A DNA stretch of 36,495 bases from an uncultured Pantoea sp. (GTDB taxonomy: Bacteria > Pseudomonadota > Gammaproteobacteria > Enterobacterales > Enterobacteriaceae), in NCBI GenBank assembly GCA_913775175.1, contig CAJYKU010000040.1:1-36495 (forward strand), read 5' to 3'. The notes beneath the pieces are model-generated. The model did not search any database, was not told the DNA's origin, and saw only the letters and a list, made by a program, of their open reading frames with translations. Shown here in pieces: positions 1-8,115 of the stretch (positions within the stretch are counted from its first letter, which is position 1; the number at the start of each line of letters is the position of its first letter). Both the position numbers and the translations under genes were made by a program.

Positions 1-2
1 AG

Positions 3-461
<459 letters not shown>

Positions 462-478
462 TTTTACCTGGTAATGCG

Positions 479-510
479 AAAACGCCGGCCTTGTGCCGGC
501 GTTTTTGTTT
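479..510 (+). terminator. Intrinsic terminator of the rplI operon
   Basis: A perfect 9-bp stem (AACGCCGGC at 481-489 with GCCGGCGTT at 495-503) closes a 5-nt loop and is followed by a T-rich tract to 510. It sits 18 bp after the rplI stop and just before the 3' end of the convergent ytfB gene, so it insulates the two. The A's flanking the stem on the other side could give some function for ytfB transcripts too. Confidence 0.93.
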
Positions 511-517
511 GTAGCAG

Positions 518-1177
518 TTATTGTGCACGAATAAAACTGCCGTCTGGCTGCCGGGTAAACAGAGCAGGGCCATTACTGCTTTCAACCGTCAGGCCTGTTA
601 CCACACCCTCCGCATTCTGGCGGATTTTCACCTGCTGACCACTCTGCAGGGAGCTCAGCGGCGAGCCTTCTCCCTCTACCCGTGCCATCGCAAAGACATC
701 GTTGACCGGCAGATTATTGTCGCGAAACAGCTGCGCCAGCGTCTGACCCGAAGCGATGCTATAGCTGCGCCAGCCTCCACGGGCATCACGCTGGGTCTGA
801 TCAGCAGCAGATGATTGATCCGCATTGTCGTAGATCTCTGCCTGCATCGGCACCTCTTTTGGCTGGCTCCCGGTAGGGCGCTCAACCGGGTATGTCGGCG
901 TGCTGGCGGGCCAGAGAAACGCCAGCAGCATAATCAGCAGAGCAATGACGATTCCGCGACGATGAAACGGCGGCAGCGGATCCATCCAGCTTATATCATC
1001 CAGCAGGTGCCAGAGACGCTGCAGAGCAGCAGGCATGCGGGATGGGCTTCCTGTATCCATAGGTCTATTCTCCTCGCCAGCAGGTTTGTGGAGTCTGGCT
1101 GGCAGCCAGCGTTGCAGCCAGGGTAGTAGCGTTCGCGGTGCGCGCGTCCGGCGACGTCGCGGGGCAATCTGGCCCAT
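518..1177 (-). CDS. ytfB: OapA/YtfB family cell-division-associated membrane protein
   Basis: A single-pass inner-membrane protein with a C-terminal OapA LysM-like domain. E. coli YtfB binds peptidoglycan glycans and locates to the division site. Visible features are the conserved MDPLPPFHRRG motif just before a hydrophobic segment (GIVIALLIMLLAFLWPA), a low-complexity linker, then the OapA domain (WRSYSIASGQTLAQLFRDNN through to FTRQPDGSFIRAQ), which is very close to E. coli. The start is uncertain. The ATG at 1177 gives 219 aa and is preceded by GAGAGAG. The ATG at 1060 gives 180 aa, has AGGAG 10 nt upstream and agrees better with the short E. coli N-terminus. The extra N-terminal segment is rich in Arg, Pro and Trp. 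An open frame extends further to 1285 but lacks family support. The gene is convergent with rplI and divergent from fklB. Confidence 0.9.
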   Translation of the reverse strand: MGQIAPRRRRTRAPRTLLPWLQRWLPARLHKPAGEENRPMDTGSPSRMPAALQRLWHLLDDISWMDPLPPFHRRGIVIALLIMLLAFLWPASTPTYPVERPTGSQPKEVPMQAEIYDNADQSSAADQTQRDARGGWRSYSIASGQTLAQLFRDNNLPVNDVFAMARVEGEGSPLSSLQSGQQVKIRQNAEGVVTGLTVESSNGPALFTRQPDGSFIRAQ

Positions 1178-1363
1178 GTTCTCTCTCTTATTTTTACAGT
1201 ATGGGCAATGAGAGCGGGAAGTGCCCGCCAGCATTGAAAAATTTGACCTGCATATTGTTTCTGTTTCGCCGTCAAATGTCATCACGCACAGCGTGAGATT
1301 TTACGCCAGCCGCCTGCGCTGTTATGCTGCCGGTTCACTTTTATCCGGGATTAAGGAATTAAC

Positions 1364-1984
1364 ATGACGACCCTTTCATTTGACAGCGTCGAATCACAAG
1401 CGAGTTACGGTATCGGTTTACAGGTTGGGCAGCAGCTGCAAGAGTCTGGACTGCAGGGGCTGCAGCCGGAAGCACTGCTGGCGGGCCTGCGCGACGCGCT
1501 GGAAGGGAATTCACCCGCTGTTCCGGTTGATGTGGTACATCGTGCACTGCGTGAAGTGCATGAGCGTGCCGAAGGCGTGCGTCGTGAGCGTACAGAGGCG
1601 ATGGCAGCACAGGGTCAGCAGTTCCTTGAGCAGAATGCACAGCGCGAAGGCGTCAGCAGCACCGAATCAGGCCTGCAGTTCAGCGTAATCACTCAGGGCG
1701 ATGGCCCGATTCCATCACGTCAGGATCGCGTTCGCGTTCACTATACTGGCAAGCTGATTGATGGCAGCGTCTTTGACAGCTCTGTGGCACGTGGTGAACC
1801 AGCGGAATTTCCGGTTACCGGTGTGATCGCTGGCTGGATCGAAGCGCTGACGCTGATGCCGGTTGGTTCAAAATGGGAACTGGTGATCCCGCATCACCTC
1901 GCCTATGGTGAGCGCGGTGCCGGTGCCTCAATCCCGCCATTCAGTACCCTGATTTTTGAAGTTGAGCTGCTGGAAATTCTGTAA
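1364..1984 (+). CDS. fklB: FKBP-type peptidyl-prolyl cis-trans isomerase FklB (FKBP22)
   Basis: A cytoplasmic prolyl isomerase of 206 residues, the same length as E. coli FklB. Residues 1-95 form the helical dimerisation domain ([12 protein letters not shown], then [16 protein letters not shown]). From about residue 105 comes the FKBP catalytic domain, with [19 protein letters not shown], the substrate-pocket segment [21 protein letters not shown] and [18 protein letters not shown], ending [15 protein letters not shown] lies 8 nt before the ATG. The gene is divergent from ytfB and is followed by a long palindrome and a terminator that overlaps the end of cpdB. In E. coli the next genes are cycA and others; here they are absent and cpdB follows directly. 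Confidence 0.97.
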   Translation: MTTLSFDSVESQASYGIGLQVGQQLQESGLQGLQPEALLAGLRDALEGNSPAVPVDVVHRALREVHERAEGVRRERTEAMAAQGQQFLEQNAQREGVSSTESGLQFSVITQGDGPIPSRQDRVRVHYTGKLIDGSVFDSSVARGEPAEFPVTGVIAGWIEALTLMPVGSKWELVIPHHLAYGERGAGASIPPFSTLIFEVELLEIL

Positions 1985-1990
1985 TTTCAA

Positions 1991-2028
1991 GTGCCTGAGT
2001 CAGCCTGCGAGCAGGCCGGCTCAGGTGC
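1991..2028. repeat. Long imperfect palindrome after fklB
   Basis: The 18-nt arms 1991-2008 and 2011-2028 are almost perfectly complementary around a central GA, with one mismatch and three G-T pairs. It lies 6 bp after the fklB stop and directly before a separate terminator hairpin at 2034-2049. It could act as an mRNA 3'-end protective structure or as a second terminator stem for fklB. It does not match the REP or ERIC consensus as I know them. Confidence 0.7.
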
Positions 2029-2033
2029 GCAAT

Positions 2034-2053
2034 GCCGCATTAGTGCGGCTTTT
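2034..2053 (+). terminator. Intrinsic terminator of fklB
   Basis: A 6-bp GC-rich stem (GCCGCA at 2034-2039 with TGCGGC at 2044-2049) with loop TTAG is followed by TTTT (2050-2053). Its second arm and T tract lie inside the last codons of convergent cpdB. The stem has no T tract in the opposite direction, so it should stop fklB transcripts. Confidence 0.75.
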
Positions 2054-3989
2054 GTAAATCAACCTGCCAGAGTGCAAATCCCGTCTTATCCGTGCCTGCT
2101 GGCTTCATTGGATAGGCCGCATACTCCCTGATAAACTGCGTCGCTTTATCACCAGGCGCTGTCTCAAAGCGAATATCCAGTGGTGTCGCACTCTCAATTG
2201 CTGCCAGGCGCCAGTTGTTATCTGCTTTTGGCTGTACTGCACCCCGTTGTTTACTCTCGTTGCTGATATAGGCTGCCACCACAGAGCGATTCTCGTCGGG
2301 TGATGCAAACGCGACAAACTTATCACCTGTACCGGCAAACTTACCGCCATAAGCGCGATAGTTATTGGTGGCGATCAGAAAGGTGGCAGCAGGATCGATC
2401 GGTTTTCCCTGCCACGTCAGCTGCCGGATGCGTGAAGCGCCCTTGTTGACCAGGGTACATTCGCTGTCATAGCGCGCAGGCTGCGTCACATCGATCTGAT
2501 ACTCAACGCCATCAATGACATCAAAGTTATAGGTACGGAAATCCCAGTTGATCAGCGACTGCGGCTTACTGCTGTGAGGATCTATCTGATTAAACTGCCC
2601 GGCCGAGCACTCCAGCCACTCCCTGACCTGCGCACCACTGACTTTTAACACCACCAGCGTATTGGGATAGAGATAGAGATCGGCGGCATTACGAAACGTC
2701 AGCTGGCCTTTCTCCACTTCTACATAGCTGGCGGGATCGTTTTTGCGGCCCCCGGCTTTAAAAGGCGCAGCGGCAGAGAGCACCGGTAAACCACCGAGAT
2801 CGGGATCGCCCTGAATAAAGTGTTCTGTATAGGCGCGCTGGGCATTATTGACAATCTGCACGGTGGGGTCATCCTGCACCAGCGACAGATAGCTATACAT
2901 AACATCTGCTGAGCTGCCGATCGGTTTGGCGACAAAATCACGCGTTGCGCGATGGCTTTCTGCCAGCACCTTTGTGAGAGTGCTATCTGCGGCCACCAGT
3001 GAACGCCTGGCACTATTGTCATAGATTGGCCGCGCTTCCGCTTTGCCCTGGATTACCTGCCAGCTGCCGCTGTCATTACTTACTACCAGATCCACGACGC
3101 CAAGATGATCGCCCCACATGCCGGGCATTACCGCTGGTACGCCATTTAGCGTGCCCTGAGTGATATCTGCTCCTCTGATAGCGGCAAACTCTTTTGAGGG
3201 AAACACGGCATGGGCATGACCGAACATAATCGCGTTGATACCGGGCACCTGACTCAGATACCAGACTGAATTTTCTGCCAGCGCATGCCAGGGTTCGCTG
3301 CTTAAACCAGAATGAGGAATAGCGATGATAATTTCAGCACCTTTTGCCCGCATCTCCGGCACATAACGCCTGGCTGTTGCCGTAATATCATCAACCCGTA
3401 CTTTTCCCTGCAAATTGTTGCGATCCCAGATCATAATCTGTGGCGGAACAAAGCCGATATAGCCGATTTTCAGCGTATGTTGCGCGCCGCTACGGTCGGT
3501 TACCGTGGTTTCTTTGATCAGATAGGGCGTAAAGAGAGGTTTACCGCTTTTTTCATCAATAACGTTGGCATTAATGTAGGGAAAACGGGCACCAGCCAGC
3601 GCTTTTTTGAGATAGGGCAGGCCGTAATTAAATTCGTGGTTACCGAGATTGCCAACGCTGTAATCCAGCGTATTCAGCGCCTGGTAAACTGGATGCACTT
3701 CGCCCGCTTTTAATCCCTTAGCAGCCATGTAATCGCCCAGCGGACTGCCCTGGATTATATCGCCATTGTCCACCAGCACGCTGTTTTTACTTTCAGCGCG
3801 TGCCTGCTGAATCAGCGTTGCGGTGCGCACCAGGCCAAACTTTTCCGTGGGCTTATCTTTGTAGTAGTCAAAATCCATCATATTGCTATGCAGATCGGTG
3901 GTTTCCAGAATGCGCAGATCCACAGTGGCGGCCTGTGCGATAGATGTTGTCAGGCACAACGCCAGTAACGATATGTTCGCTCTGAACAC
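2040..3989 (-). CDS. cpdB: Periplasmic 2',3'-cyclic-nucleotide 2'-phosphodiesterase / 3'-nucleotidase
   Basis: A bifunctional periplasmic phosphoesterase that opens 2',3'-cyclic nucleotides to 3'-nucleotides and removes the phosphate, allowing salvage of nucleosides and phosphate. It has 649 residues (E. coli about 647). A signal peptide ends at about residue 20 ([11 protein letters not shown]). The N-terminal metallophosphatase domain carries the metal-binding motifs [21 protein letters not shown] and GHAHAVFP. The C-terminal 5'-nucleotidase domain includes [15 protein letters not shown] and LYLYPNTL, which form the substrate pocket. The start is GTG at 3989, with AAGGAG 8 nt upstream on the minus strand. 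One residue is missing relative to E. coli in [10 protein letters not shown], which should be harmless. It is divergent from cysQ, as in E. coli. Confidence 0.97.
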   Translation of the reverse strand: MFRANISLLALCLTTSIAQAATVDLRILETTDLHSNMMDFDYYKDKPTEKFGLVRTATLIQQARAESKNSVLVDNGDIIQGSPLGDYMAAKGLKAGEVHPVYQALNTLDYSVGNLGNHEFNYGLPYLKKALAGARFPYINANVIDEKSGKPLFTPYLIKETTVTDRSGAQHTLKIGYIGFVPPQIMIWDRNNLQGKVRVDDITATARRYVPEMRAKGAEIIIAIPHSGLSSEPWHALAENSVWYLSQVPGINAIMFGHAHAVFPSKEFAAIRGADITQGTLNGVPAVMPGMWGDHLGVVDLVVSNDSGSWQVIQGKAEARPIYDNSARRSLVAADSTLTKVLAESHRATRDFVAKPIGSSADVMYSYLSLVQDDPTVQIVNNAQRAYTEHFIQGDPDLGGLPVLSAAAPFKAGGRKNDPASYVEVEKGQLTFRNAADLYLYPNTLVVLKVSGAQVREWLECSAGQFNQIDPHSSKPQSLINWDFRTYNFDVIDGVEYQIDVTQPARYDSECTLVNKGASRIRQLTWQGKPIDPAATFLIATNNYRAYGGKFAGTGDKFVAFASPDENRSVVAAYISNESKQRGAVQPKADNNWRLAAIESATPLDIRFETAPGDKATQFIREYAAYPMKPAGTDKTGFALWQVDLQKPH

Positions 3990-4268
3990 AGCTCTCTCCT
4001 TGTTTACTCGATGAAAATCTCAAAGTAATGCAAAACTGCTATGAATTATCATTTGAGTTTGTGACTGGCATCAGGATTTCATCTTTTTTCCGTAAGTATC
4101 ACCGATTCGGCACTGCGCCATAGTGAGCTGCTGCGATCTATGGTATTGATAATGCAATCGATTATGTATCACAACGCGATATACCAGACAGGCAGGCATT
4201 TACCTGCCAGACTTTACAGAGCAGATATCCCGCTCTGAAAGCGTATTTCAGCGAAAACGAGGTGAAGT
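3990..4268. other. cpdB-cysQ divergent intergenic region
   Basis: This 279-bp AT-rich spacer must hold promoters for both genes. One half-convincing CRP-like site is seen at 4060-4075 (TGTGA, six bases, then TCAGG), with a perfect left half but a poor right half. A weak AT-rich inverted repeat lies around 4145-4170. GAGGTGA at 4260-4266 is the cysQ ribosome binding site. No small coding region stands out. Confidence 0.4.
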
Positions 4269-5015
4269 ATGTTAGAGAAAATTTGCCAGCTGGCGCGTGA
4301 CGCAGGTGATGCGATTATGCAGGTCTATAACGGGGCACAGCCAATCAACGTGGCCAGTAAAGCCGATGATTCACCCGTTACCGCAGCCGATCTTGCCGCA
4401 CATGACGTCATCATGCGGGGGCTTAAGACACTGACGCCAGACCTGCCGGTTTTGTCAGAAGAGGATCCACCCGTCTGGCAGGTTCGTCAGCAGTGGCAGC
4501 GTTACTGGCTGGTCGATCCGCTGGATGGCACTAAAGAGTTTATCAAGCGTAATGGCGAATTCACCGTTAACATTGCCTTGATTGAGCAGGGCAAACCTGT
4601 GCTGGGCGTGGTTTATGCACCCGCGCTGGGCGTACTCTATTCTGCGGCAGCTGGCAAAGCCTGGAAAGAGGAGAACGGCCATACAACGCAGATTCACGTA
4701 TCTGATGCACGCCCACTGCTGGTTGTGGTTAGCCGCTCACACGCTGATAAAGATCCGGAGCTGAAAGAGTATCTTACGCAGCTGGGTGAACATCAGACCA
4801 CGGCTATCGGCTCATCGCTGAAATTTTGTCTGGTCGCTGAAGGCAAAGCGCAGCTCTATCCCCGTTTCGGACCGACTAATATCTGGGATACCGGAGCAGG
4901 GCACGCAGTGGCACTGGCGGCGGGAGCGCATGTCCATGACTGGCAGGGGCGACCCCTTGACTATACGCCGCGTGAATCCTTTCTCAATCCTGGCTTCCGC
5001 GTATCCCTGTTCTGA
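4269..5015 (+). CDS. cysQ: 3'(2'),5'-bisphosphate nucleotidase CysQ
   Basis: A cytoplasmic/membrane-associated, Mg-dependent phosphatase of the inositol monophosphatase superfamily. It hydrolyses adenosine 3',5'-bisphosphate (PAP), a by-product of sulfate assimilation, and controls PAPS levels. It has 248 aa (E. coli 246). All metal-binding motifs are present: SEEDP near residue 63, the signature [12 protein letters not shown] near residues 80-90, and the C-terminal [15 protein letters not shown] motif. The end, [17 protein letters not shown], is nearly identical to E. coli. The ATG has GAGGTG upstream. A hairpin follows before convergent ytfJ. Confidence 0.97.
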   Translation: MLEKICQLARDAGDAIMQVYNGAQPINVASKADDSPVTAADLAAHDVIMRGLKTLTPDLPVLSEEDPPVWQVRQQWQRYWLVDPLDGTKEFIKRNGEFTVNIALIEQGKPVLGVVYAPALGVLYSAAAGKAWKEENGHTTQIHVSDARPLLVVVSRSHADKDPELKEYLTQLGEHQTTAIGSSLKFCLVAEGKAQLYPRFGPTNIWDTGAGHAVALAAGAHVHDWQGRPLDYTPRESFLNPGFRVSLF

Positions 5016-5020
5016 ACCAG

Positions 5021-5038
5021 CGGGAGGCTTGCCTCCCG
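5021..5038. terminator. Hairpin between convergent cysQ and ytfJ
   Basis: A perfect 8-bp GC-rich stem, CGGGAGGC (5021-5028) with GCCTCCCG (5031-5038), sits between the two stop codons with only two bases between the arms. The T tract is weak on both sides (TCTGTT on plus), so it is a likely but not ideal bidirectional terminator. Confidence 0.6.
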
Positions 5039-5042
5039 TCTG

Positions 5043-5600
5043 TTACTGCTGCAGTAGTGAATGGAGCAGCGTAATCACTGTTTTAACCTCTTCCTGCGTC
5101 AGCGGGCCATCTTTAGCAAAGCGGATATGCGCCGTATTGTCGAGTACAACGACGGCGGAACCACCTTTTTTAAGCTGCCACGCTTTCCGCGCATCACCGT
5201 TGCTGTCAATGATGAATTGCGACCACGGATACTGCTCTTTATTGCTCTCTATACTGTTGCGGACAAACATCCCGGTTCCGGGGATCGCATCATCGGTGTT
5301 AACCAGTGTGGTGGTCTGATAGCGCTCGTGGGGCAGCTGTGCAGCTTTGATCGCTTCAATCAGGGCTGCATTCTGCTCTTTTGCTGAAACGCGTCCGGCA
5401 ATATGCAGAATCACCCGCACTTTGCCGCTTAGCCGCGCACTGTTCCAGGGCTGATAGCTAAACTTCTCCTGCTGATAAAGCAGCTCACCTTTATCGCTGA
5501 TGCCTACAGGCGGTACGCGTTCACCAGTCTTAAACGCATGGGCAGATGCCATTCCTGGCAGCAGTAAAGCTGCCGTGAGCAGAGAGAGTGCCAGACGCAT
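5043..5600 (-). CDS. ytfJ: YtfJ family exported protein, thioredoxin-like fold
   Basis: A 185-residue protein close to E. coli YtfJ (184 aa) whose function is not established. A signal peptide (MRLALSLLTAALLLPGMASA) is cleaved before HAFKTG. Family landmarks are GERVPPVGISDKGEL, HIAGRVSAKEQNAALIEAIK, TTTLVNTDDAIPGTGMFVR and the YPWSQFIIDSNG region. The fold predicted for the family is thioredoxin-like, but no CxxC motif is present, so redox catalysis is unlikely. AAGGAG precedes the ATG. It is convergent with cysQ and divergent from ytfK, as in E. coli. Confidence 0.92.
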   Translation of the reverse strand: MRLALSLLTAALLLPGMASAHAFKTGERVPPVGISDKGELLYQQEKFSYQPWNSARLSGKVRVILHIAGRVSAKEQNAALIEAIKAAQLPHERYQTTTLVNTDDAIPGTGMFVRNSIESNKEQYPWSQFIIDSNGDARKAWQLKKGGSAVVVLDNTAHIRFAKDGPLTQEEVKTVITLLHSLLQQ

Positions 5601-5911
5601 AGAATTCTCCTTAGTGATCAGACCAGTTGGTCATGTTCCTGTCATAGTAAGCGTGGATGATACGCCTGTCGCAACAAGTTGGCAGCTTTGCAGGCTATGC
5701 CACAAATCCTTAACCTGTGAAGGTTTATACTGGATTTTGTGAGCTGATTGACAGAGTTGACTGTAATGTTGTGTCAACTCAGTAAAAAATTCATGTTTCC
5801 GGAACCCGGACTAAAAATCCTGTTCTATATTTAAGCCTCATTTGCGCTTCATGAGTTCGTACCAATTTTGGCAACGGCGAAGCGTATTAAATCTGTTCAG
5901 GAGTTAACAGC
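5601..5911. other. ytfJ-ytfK divergent intergenic region with an inverted repeat
   Basis: A 311-bp AT-rich spacer without a convincing gene. It holds a perfect 8-bp inverted repeat, GAGTTGAC (5754-5761) and GTCAACTC (5773-5780), with an 11-nt spacer. Its left arm overlaps a TTGACA-like hexamer (5748-5753), which would suit an operator. A single Pho-box-like half site, CTGTCATA (5639-5646), has no second repeat at the required spacing. AGGAG at 5899-5903 is the ytfK ribosome binding site, 8 nt before its ATG. Confidence 0.5.
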
Positions 5912-6118
5912 ATGAAGATCTTCCAGCGATATAATCCGCTGCAAATTGCGAAATATGTGAAAACGCTATTTAAAGGAAGGCTATATATCAAGGATGTTGG
6001 CGCGTTTGAGTTTGATAAAGGCAAAGTGATTCTGCCGCGCGTCAAAGATAAACAGCACCTTAGTGTGATGTCAGAAATCAACCGACAGGTGTTGCGGCTC
6101 CAGGCCGAGTATAATTAA
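5912..6118 (+). CDS. ytfK: DUF1107 protein YtfK
   Basis: A 68-residue cytoplasmic protein, nearly identical to E. coli YtfK over its whole length ([17 protein letters not shown], then [15 protein letters not shown], then [16 protein letters not shown]). In E. coli, YtfK interacts with SpoT and promotes (p)ppGpp accumulation under phosphate or fatty-acid limitation. AGGAG lies 8 nt before the ATG. The gene stands alone, with its own promoter region and a GC-rich hairpin 10 bp after its stop. Confidence 0.96.
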   Translation: MKIFQRYNPLQIAKYVKTLFKGRLYIKDVGAFEFDKGKVILPRVKDKQHLSVMSEINRQVLRLQAEYN

Positions 6119-6128
6119 GCACCAGCAA

Positions 6129-6145
6129 GGGCGCCGCAGGCGCCC
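6129..6145 (+). terminator. Hairpin after ytfK
   Basis: A perfect 7-bp stem, GGGCGCC (6129-6135) with GGCGCCC (6139-6145), has a 3-nt loop. It starts 10 bp after the ytfK stop. The downstream sequence (TAAACATTT) is only weakly T-rich. Confidence 0.65.
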
Positions 6146-6288
6146 TAAACATTTCAGCACCACCGCGCATTGCCTCCCATCAGTTCTGATATATTGCCTG
6201 ACTCTGTGCCAGAGGCCGCTGCGCGCGCATAGCGATTATCAGCAGCAGTAACAATTTATTGTTTATCAGGGCGCTGGCAGCGGCGGAT

Positions 6289-6319
6289 AAAAATCGGGTA
6301 CGCGCTTATGGCGTACCCG
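6289..6319 (-). terminator. Intrinsic terminator of ytfL
   Basis: On the minus strand a perfect 9-bp stem (arms 6311-6319 and 6295-6303, CGGGTACGC with GCGTACCCG, 7-nt loop) is followed by ATTTTTA (6289-6294), a good U tract. It starts 7 nt after the ytfL stop codon. Position 6146-6288, between this and the ytfK hairpin, holds nothing I recognise. Confidence 0.9.
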
Positions 6320-6325
6320 GGAAGG

Positions 6326-7666
6326 TCAGGCAGCGGATGAGCTGCTATCGTCGTCGCTGGTTTTTACACTCAGCGCTGGCGGGCGTTCATCAATCCGCGT
6401 CACCAGCAGCTGATCGATACGATAGCTGTCGATATCCACCACTTCAAACTTATAGCCGGAGAACTTCACAAAGTCGGTGCGTTTCGGGATCTTGCGCAGC
6501 ATATACATCATAAAGCCGCCAATGGTTTCGTAGTTACCCGACTGCGGAAACTCATCAATATCGAGGACGCGCATCACATCATCAATTGGCGTGCCACCCT
6601 CAACCAGCCAGGAGTTCTCATCACGCGCGACAATCTGCTCTTCAAGCCCCTGACCCACCAGATCACCCATAAGCGTGGTCATCACATCGTTGAGTGTAAT
6701 GATGCCTACAACCAGTGCGTATTCATTCATGATCACCGCAAAATCTTCACCAGCTGTTTTGAAGCTTTCCAGCGCCTCTGAAAGCGTCAGCGTATCCGGC
6801 ACAATCAGTGCAGAGCGGATCTGCACGCCGCTGTTTAGCGCCATGCTCTGATTGCCCAGCACGCGCAGCAGCAGCTCTTTTGAGTCAACATAGCCGATGA
6901 TATGGTCGATATCGTCGTCGCATACCAGAAACTTGGAGTGCGGATGCTCAGCGATTTTCTTTTTCAGGCTGGCTTCATCTTCACGCAGATCGAACCAGAT
7001 AATGTTCTCGCGTGAAGTCATGGAGGAGGGAACGGTGCGCGACTCCAGCTCAAACACGTTTTCAATCAGCTCATGTTCCTGCTTACGCAATACGCCAGCC
7101 AGCGCGCCAGCTTCCACTACCGCGTAGATATCATCCGAGGTAATGTCATCTTTACGTACCATCGGCAACTTAAACAGGCGGAAAAAAACGTTGGCAAGGC
7201 CGTTAAACAGCCATACCAGCGGACGCATGACCAGCAGGCAGAAGCGCATCGGATTGATTATACGCAGCGCCACCGCTTCCGGCGCAATCATACCAACCCG
7301 CTTCGGCGTCAGGTCAGCAAACAGGATAAACAGGCTGGTAACAATGGTAAATGAGCAGATAAAGCTCAGTTTTTCCGCCAGCTCTGGCTCGACAAAGCGA
7401 TTAAACAGGCTGCTGAAAGCGGGTGAGAATGCGGCATCGCCGACGATACCACCGAGAATTGCTACCGCATTCAGGCCAATTTGCACTACGGTAAAGAACA
7501 TGCCGGGCTGTTCCTGCATCTTCAGTACGCGCTGTGCGTTAACATTGCCTTCATCGGCCAGTAGTTTTAGTTTGATCTTGCGGGCAGCCGCCAGCGAGAT
7601 CTCCGAGAGAGAAAAAAAGGAACTGATCACAATCAGTAAAAGAATGACAAGCAGGCTATCTAGCAT
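6326..7666 (-). CDS. ytfL: Polyamine efflux protein PaeA/YtfL, CNNM-CBS family
   Basis: An inner-membrane protein of 446 residues, very close to E. coli YtfL (447 aa). YtfL is known as PaeA and is reported to export putrescine and cadaverine in stationary phase. The architecture is DUF21/CNNM with three to four transmembrane segments (about residues 1-190, including FFSLSEISLAAARKIKLKLL and GLNAVAILGGIVGDAAF), then a CBS pair (about 210-335, with FLVCDDDIDHIIGYVDS and EDFAVIMNEYALVVGIIT), then the C-terminal CorC/HlyC transporter-associated domain (about 350-430, DENSWLVEGGTPIDDVMRVL). The ribosome binding site is weak (CGGATC about 8 nt upstream). A long leader with a stem-loop precedes it (see 7694-7769). 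Confidence 0.96.
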   Translation of the reverse strand: MLDSLLVILLLIVISSFFSLSEISLAAARKIKLKLLADEGNVNAQRVLKMQEQPGMFFTVVQIGLNAVAILGGIVGDAAFSPAFSSLFNRFVEPELAEKLSFICSFTIVTSLFILFADLTPKRVGMIAPEAVALRIINPMRFCLLVMRPLVWLFNGLANVFFRLFKLPMVRKDDITSDDIYAVVEAGALAGVLRKQEHELIENVFELESRTVPSSMTSRENIIWFDLREDEASLKKKIAEHPHSKFLVCDDDIDHIIGYVDSKELLLRVLGNQSMALNSGVQIRSALIVPDTLTLSEALESFKTAGEDFAVIMNEYALVVGIITLNDVMTTLMGDLVGQGLEEQIVARDENSWLVEGGTPIDDVMRVLDIDEFPQSGNYETIGGFMMYMLRKIPKRTDFVKFSGYKFEVVDIDSYRIDQLLVTRIDERPPALSVKTSDDDSSSSAA

Positions 7667-7692
7667 AAAAGATCCGTTGAGTTAATCACTTG

Positions 7693-7788
7693 TCATTTTT
7701 GGCCTGGGCAGCGCGAAGGGGGTACGTCCGGTACACGCCAGTCTGACAGAGCTATCCGTGCCAAAAATGTCTGCGCCAGTTCGACCAT
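7693..7788 (-). CDS. Possible 31-aa leader peptide upstream of ytfL
   Basis: An ATG at 7788 opens a 31-codon frame (starting MVELAQTFLARIALSDW, ending RCPGQK) that stops at 7693-7695, 26 bp before the ytfL start. It would lie inside the ytfL 5' leader, and its coding region runs through the whole stem-loop 7694-7769, the stop codon being formed at the 3' edge of the stem. That arrangement is expected of a translation-responsive leader. Against it, no recognisable ribosome binding site precedes the ATG and I know no homologue. Treat it as a candidate only. Confidence 0.25.
   Translation of the reverse strand: MVELAQTFLARIALSDWRVPDVPPSRCPGQK
7694..7769 (-). promoter_or_regulatory. Candidate structured leader RNA of ytfL
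   Basis: The ends are a perfect 10-bp inverted repeat: CATTTTTGGC at 7694-7703 and GCCAAAAATG at 7760-7769. They enclose 56 nt that can fold further, for example a CUGG/CCAG helix and a GUAC/GUAC hairpin. The element lies between a minus-strand extended -10 promoter and the ytfL start, ending 27 bp before the ATG. It does not match the yybP-ykoY, mini-ykkC or M-box consensus as I know them. Because ytfL encodes a polyamine exporter, a ligand- or translation-sensing leader is a reasonable inference, but only the inverted repeat is directly seen. Confidence 0.5.
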
Positions 7789-7837
7789 GGTTAATGTCGG
7801 GGCAGAATTGAATACAGGCGAGGCCTGCTGGTCGGTG

Positions 7838-7846
7838 ATTATAGCA
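7838..7846 (-). promoter_or_regulatory. Extended -10 promoter candidate for ytfL
   Basis: The minus strand reads TGC-TATAAT (7846-7838), a perfect extended -10. The hexamer 17 bp upstream has no match to TTGACA, as is common for extended -10 promoters. Transcription would start near 7831 and give a leader of about 165 nt that includes the 7694-7769 stem-loop. Confidence 0.55.
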
Positions 7847-8115
7847 GCAGCCCATATCCTGCCGCCAGAGGCACGATCGCCGGGGGATAGGATTTATCCG
7901 ACTGCCGCGTAACAGGACGCAGAAGCGTGGCATCGCTGTTGTATCGCCACCAGCAATTACCGACAATAGCCAGCAATTTGGCTTAGTTGTCAGGTAACGC
8001 AGCCGCTTGCCATAAAAAATGGCTATGCTGATGGATAAAAAAGTGGTGATAAAACGTTTTACACCCGCTTAACGCCCCTGCGGAAGGGGGGCCGGTATTG
8101 ATAACAGGAGTACGC

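Larger units (their letters stand above)
7667..8115. other. ytfL-tamA divergent region; msrA not present
   Basis: A 449-bp spacer. In E. coli this slot holds msrA on the minus strand; here no GCFWG-type motif or other MsrA segment appears in any minus-strand frame I read. Contents from right to left: AGGAG at 8106-8110 (tamA), a TTGTCA (7987-7992)-18 bp-CATAAA (8011-8016) promoter candidate for tamA, a minus-strand extended -10 at 7838-7846, a possible 31-codon minus ORF (7693-7788) and a 76-nt stem-loop (7694-7769). A longer open minus-strand frame (7682-7966) gives Arg/Cys-rich sequence unlike any family I know and is probably not a gene. Confidence 0.55.

Noticed and set aside
4060..4075. 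CRP site between cpdB and cysQ
   Set aside because: Only the left half (TGTGA) fits; the right half matches poorly, so it is noted in the intergenic entry but not called as a feature.
5639..5661. Possible Pho box upstream of ytfJ/ytfK (CTGTCATA at 5639)
   Set aside because: Only one half is present; the second CTGTCAT-like repeat 11 bp on is missing.
7682..7966. 94-codon open frame on the minus strand upstream of ytfL
   Set aside because: The product is rich in Arg, Cys and Pro, has no family resemblance or ribosome binding site, and overlaps the predicted ytfL promoter and leader structure.
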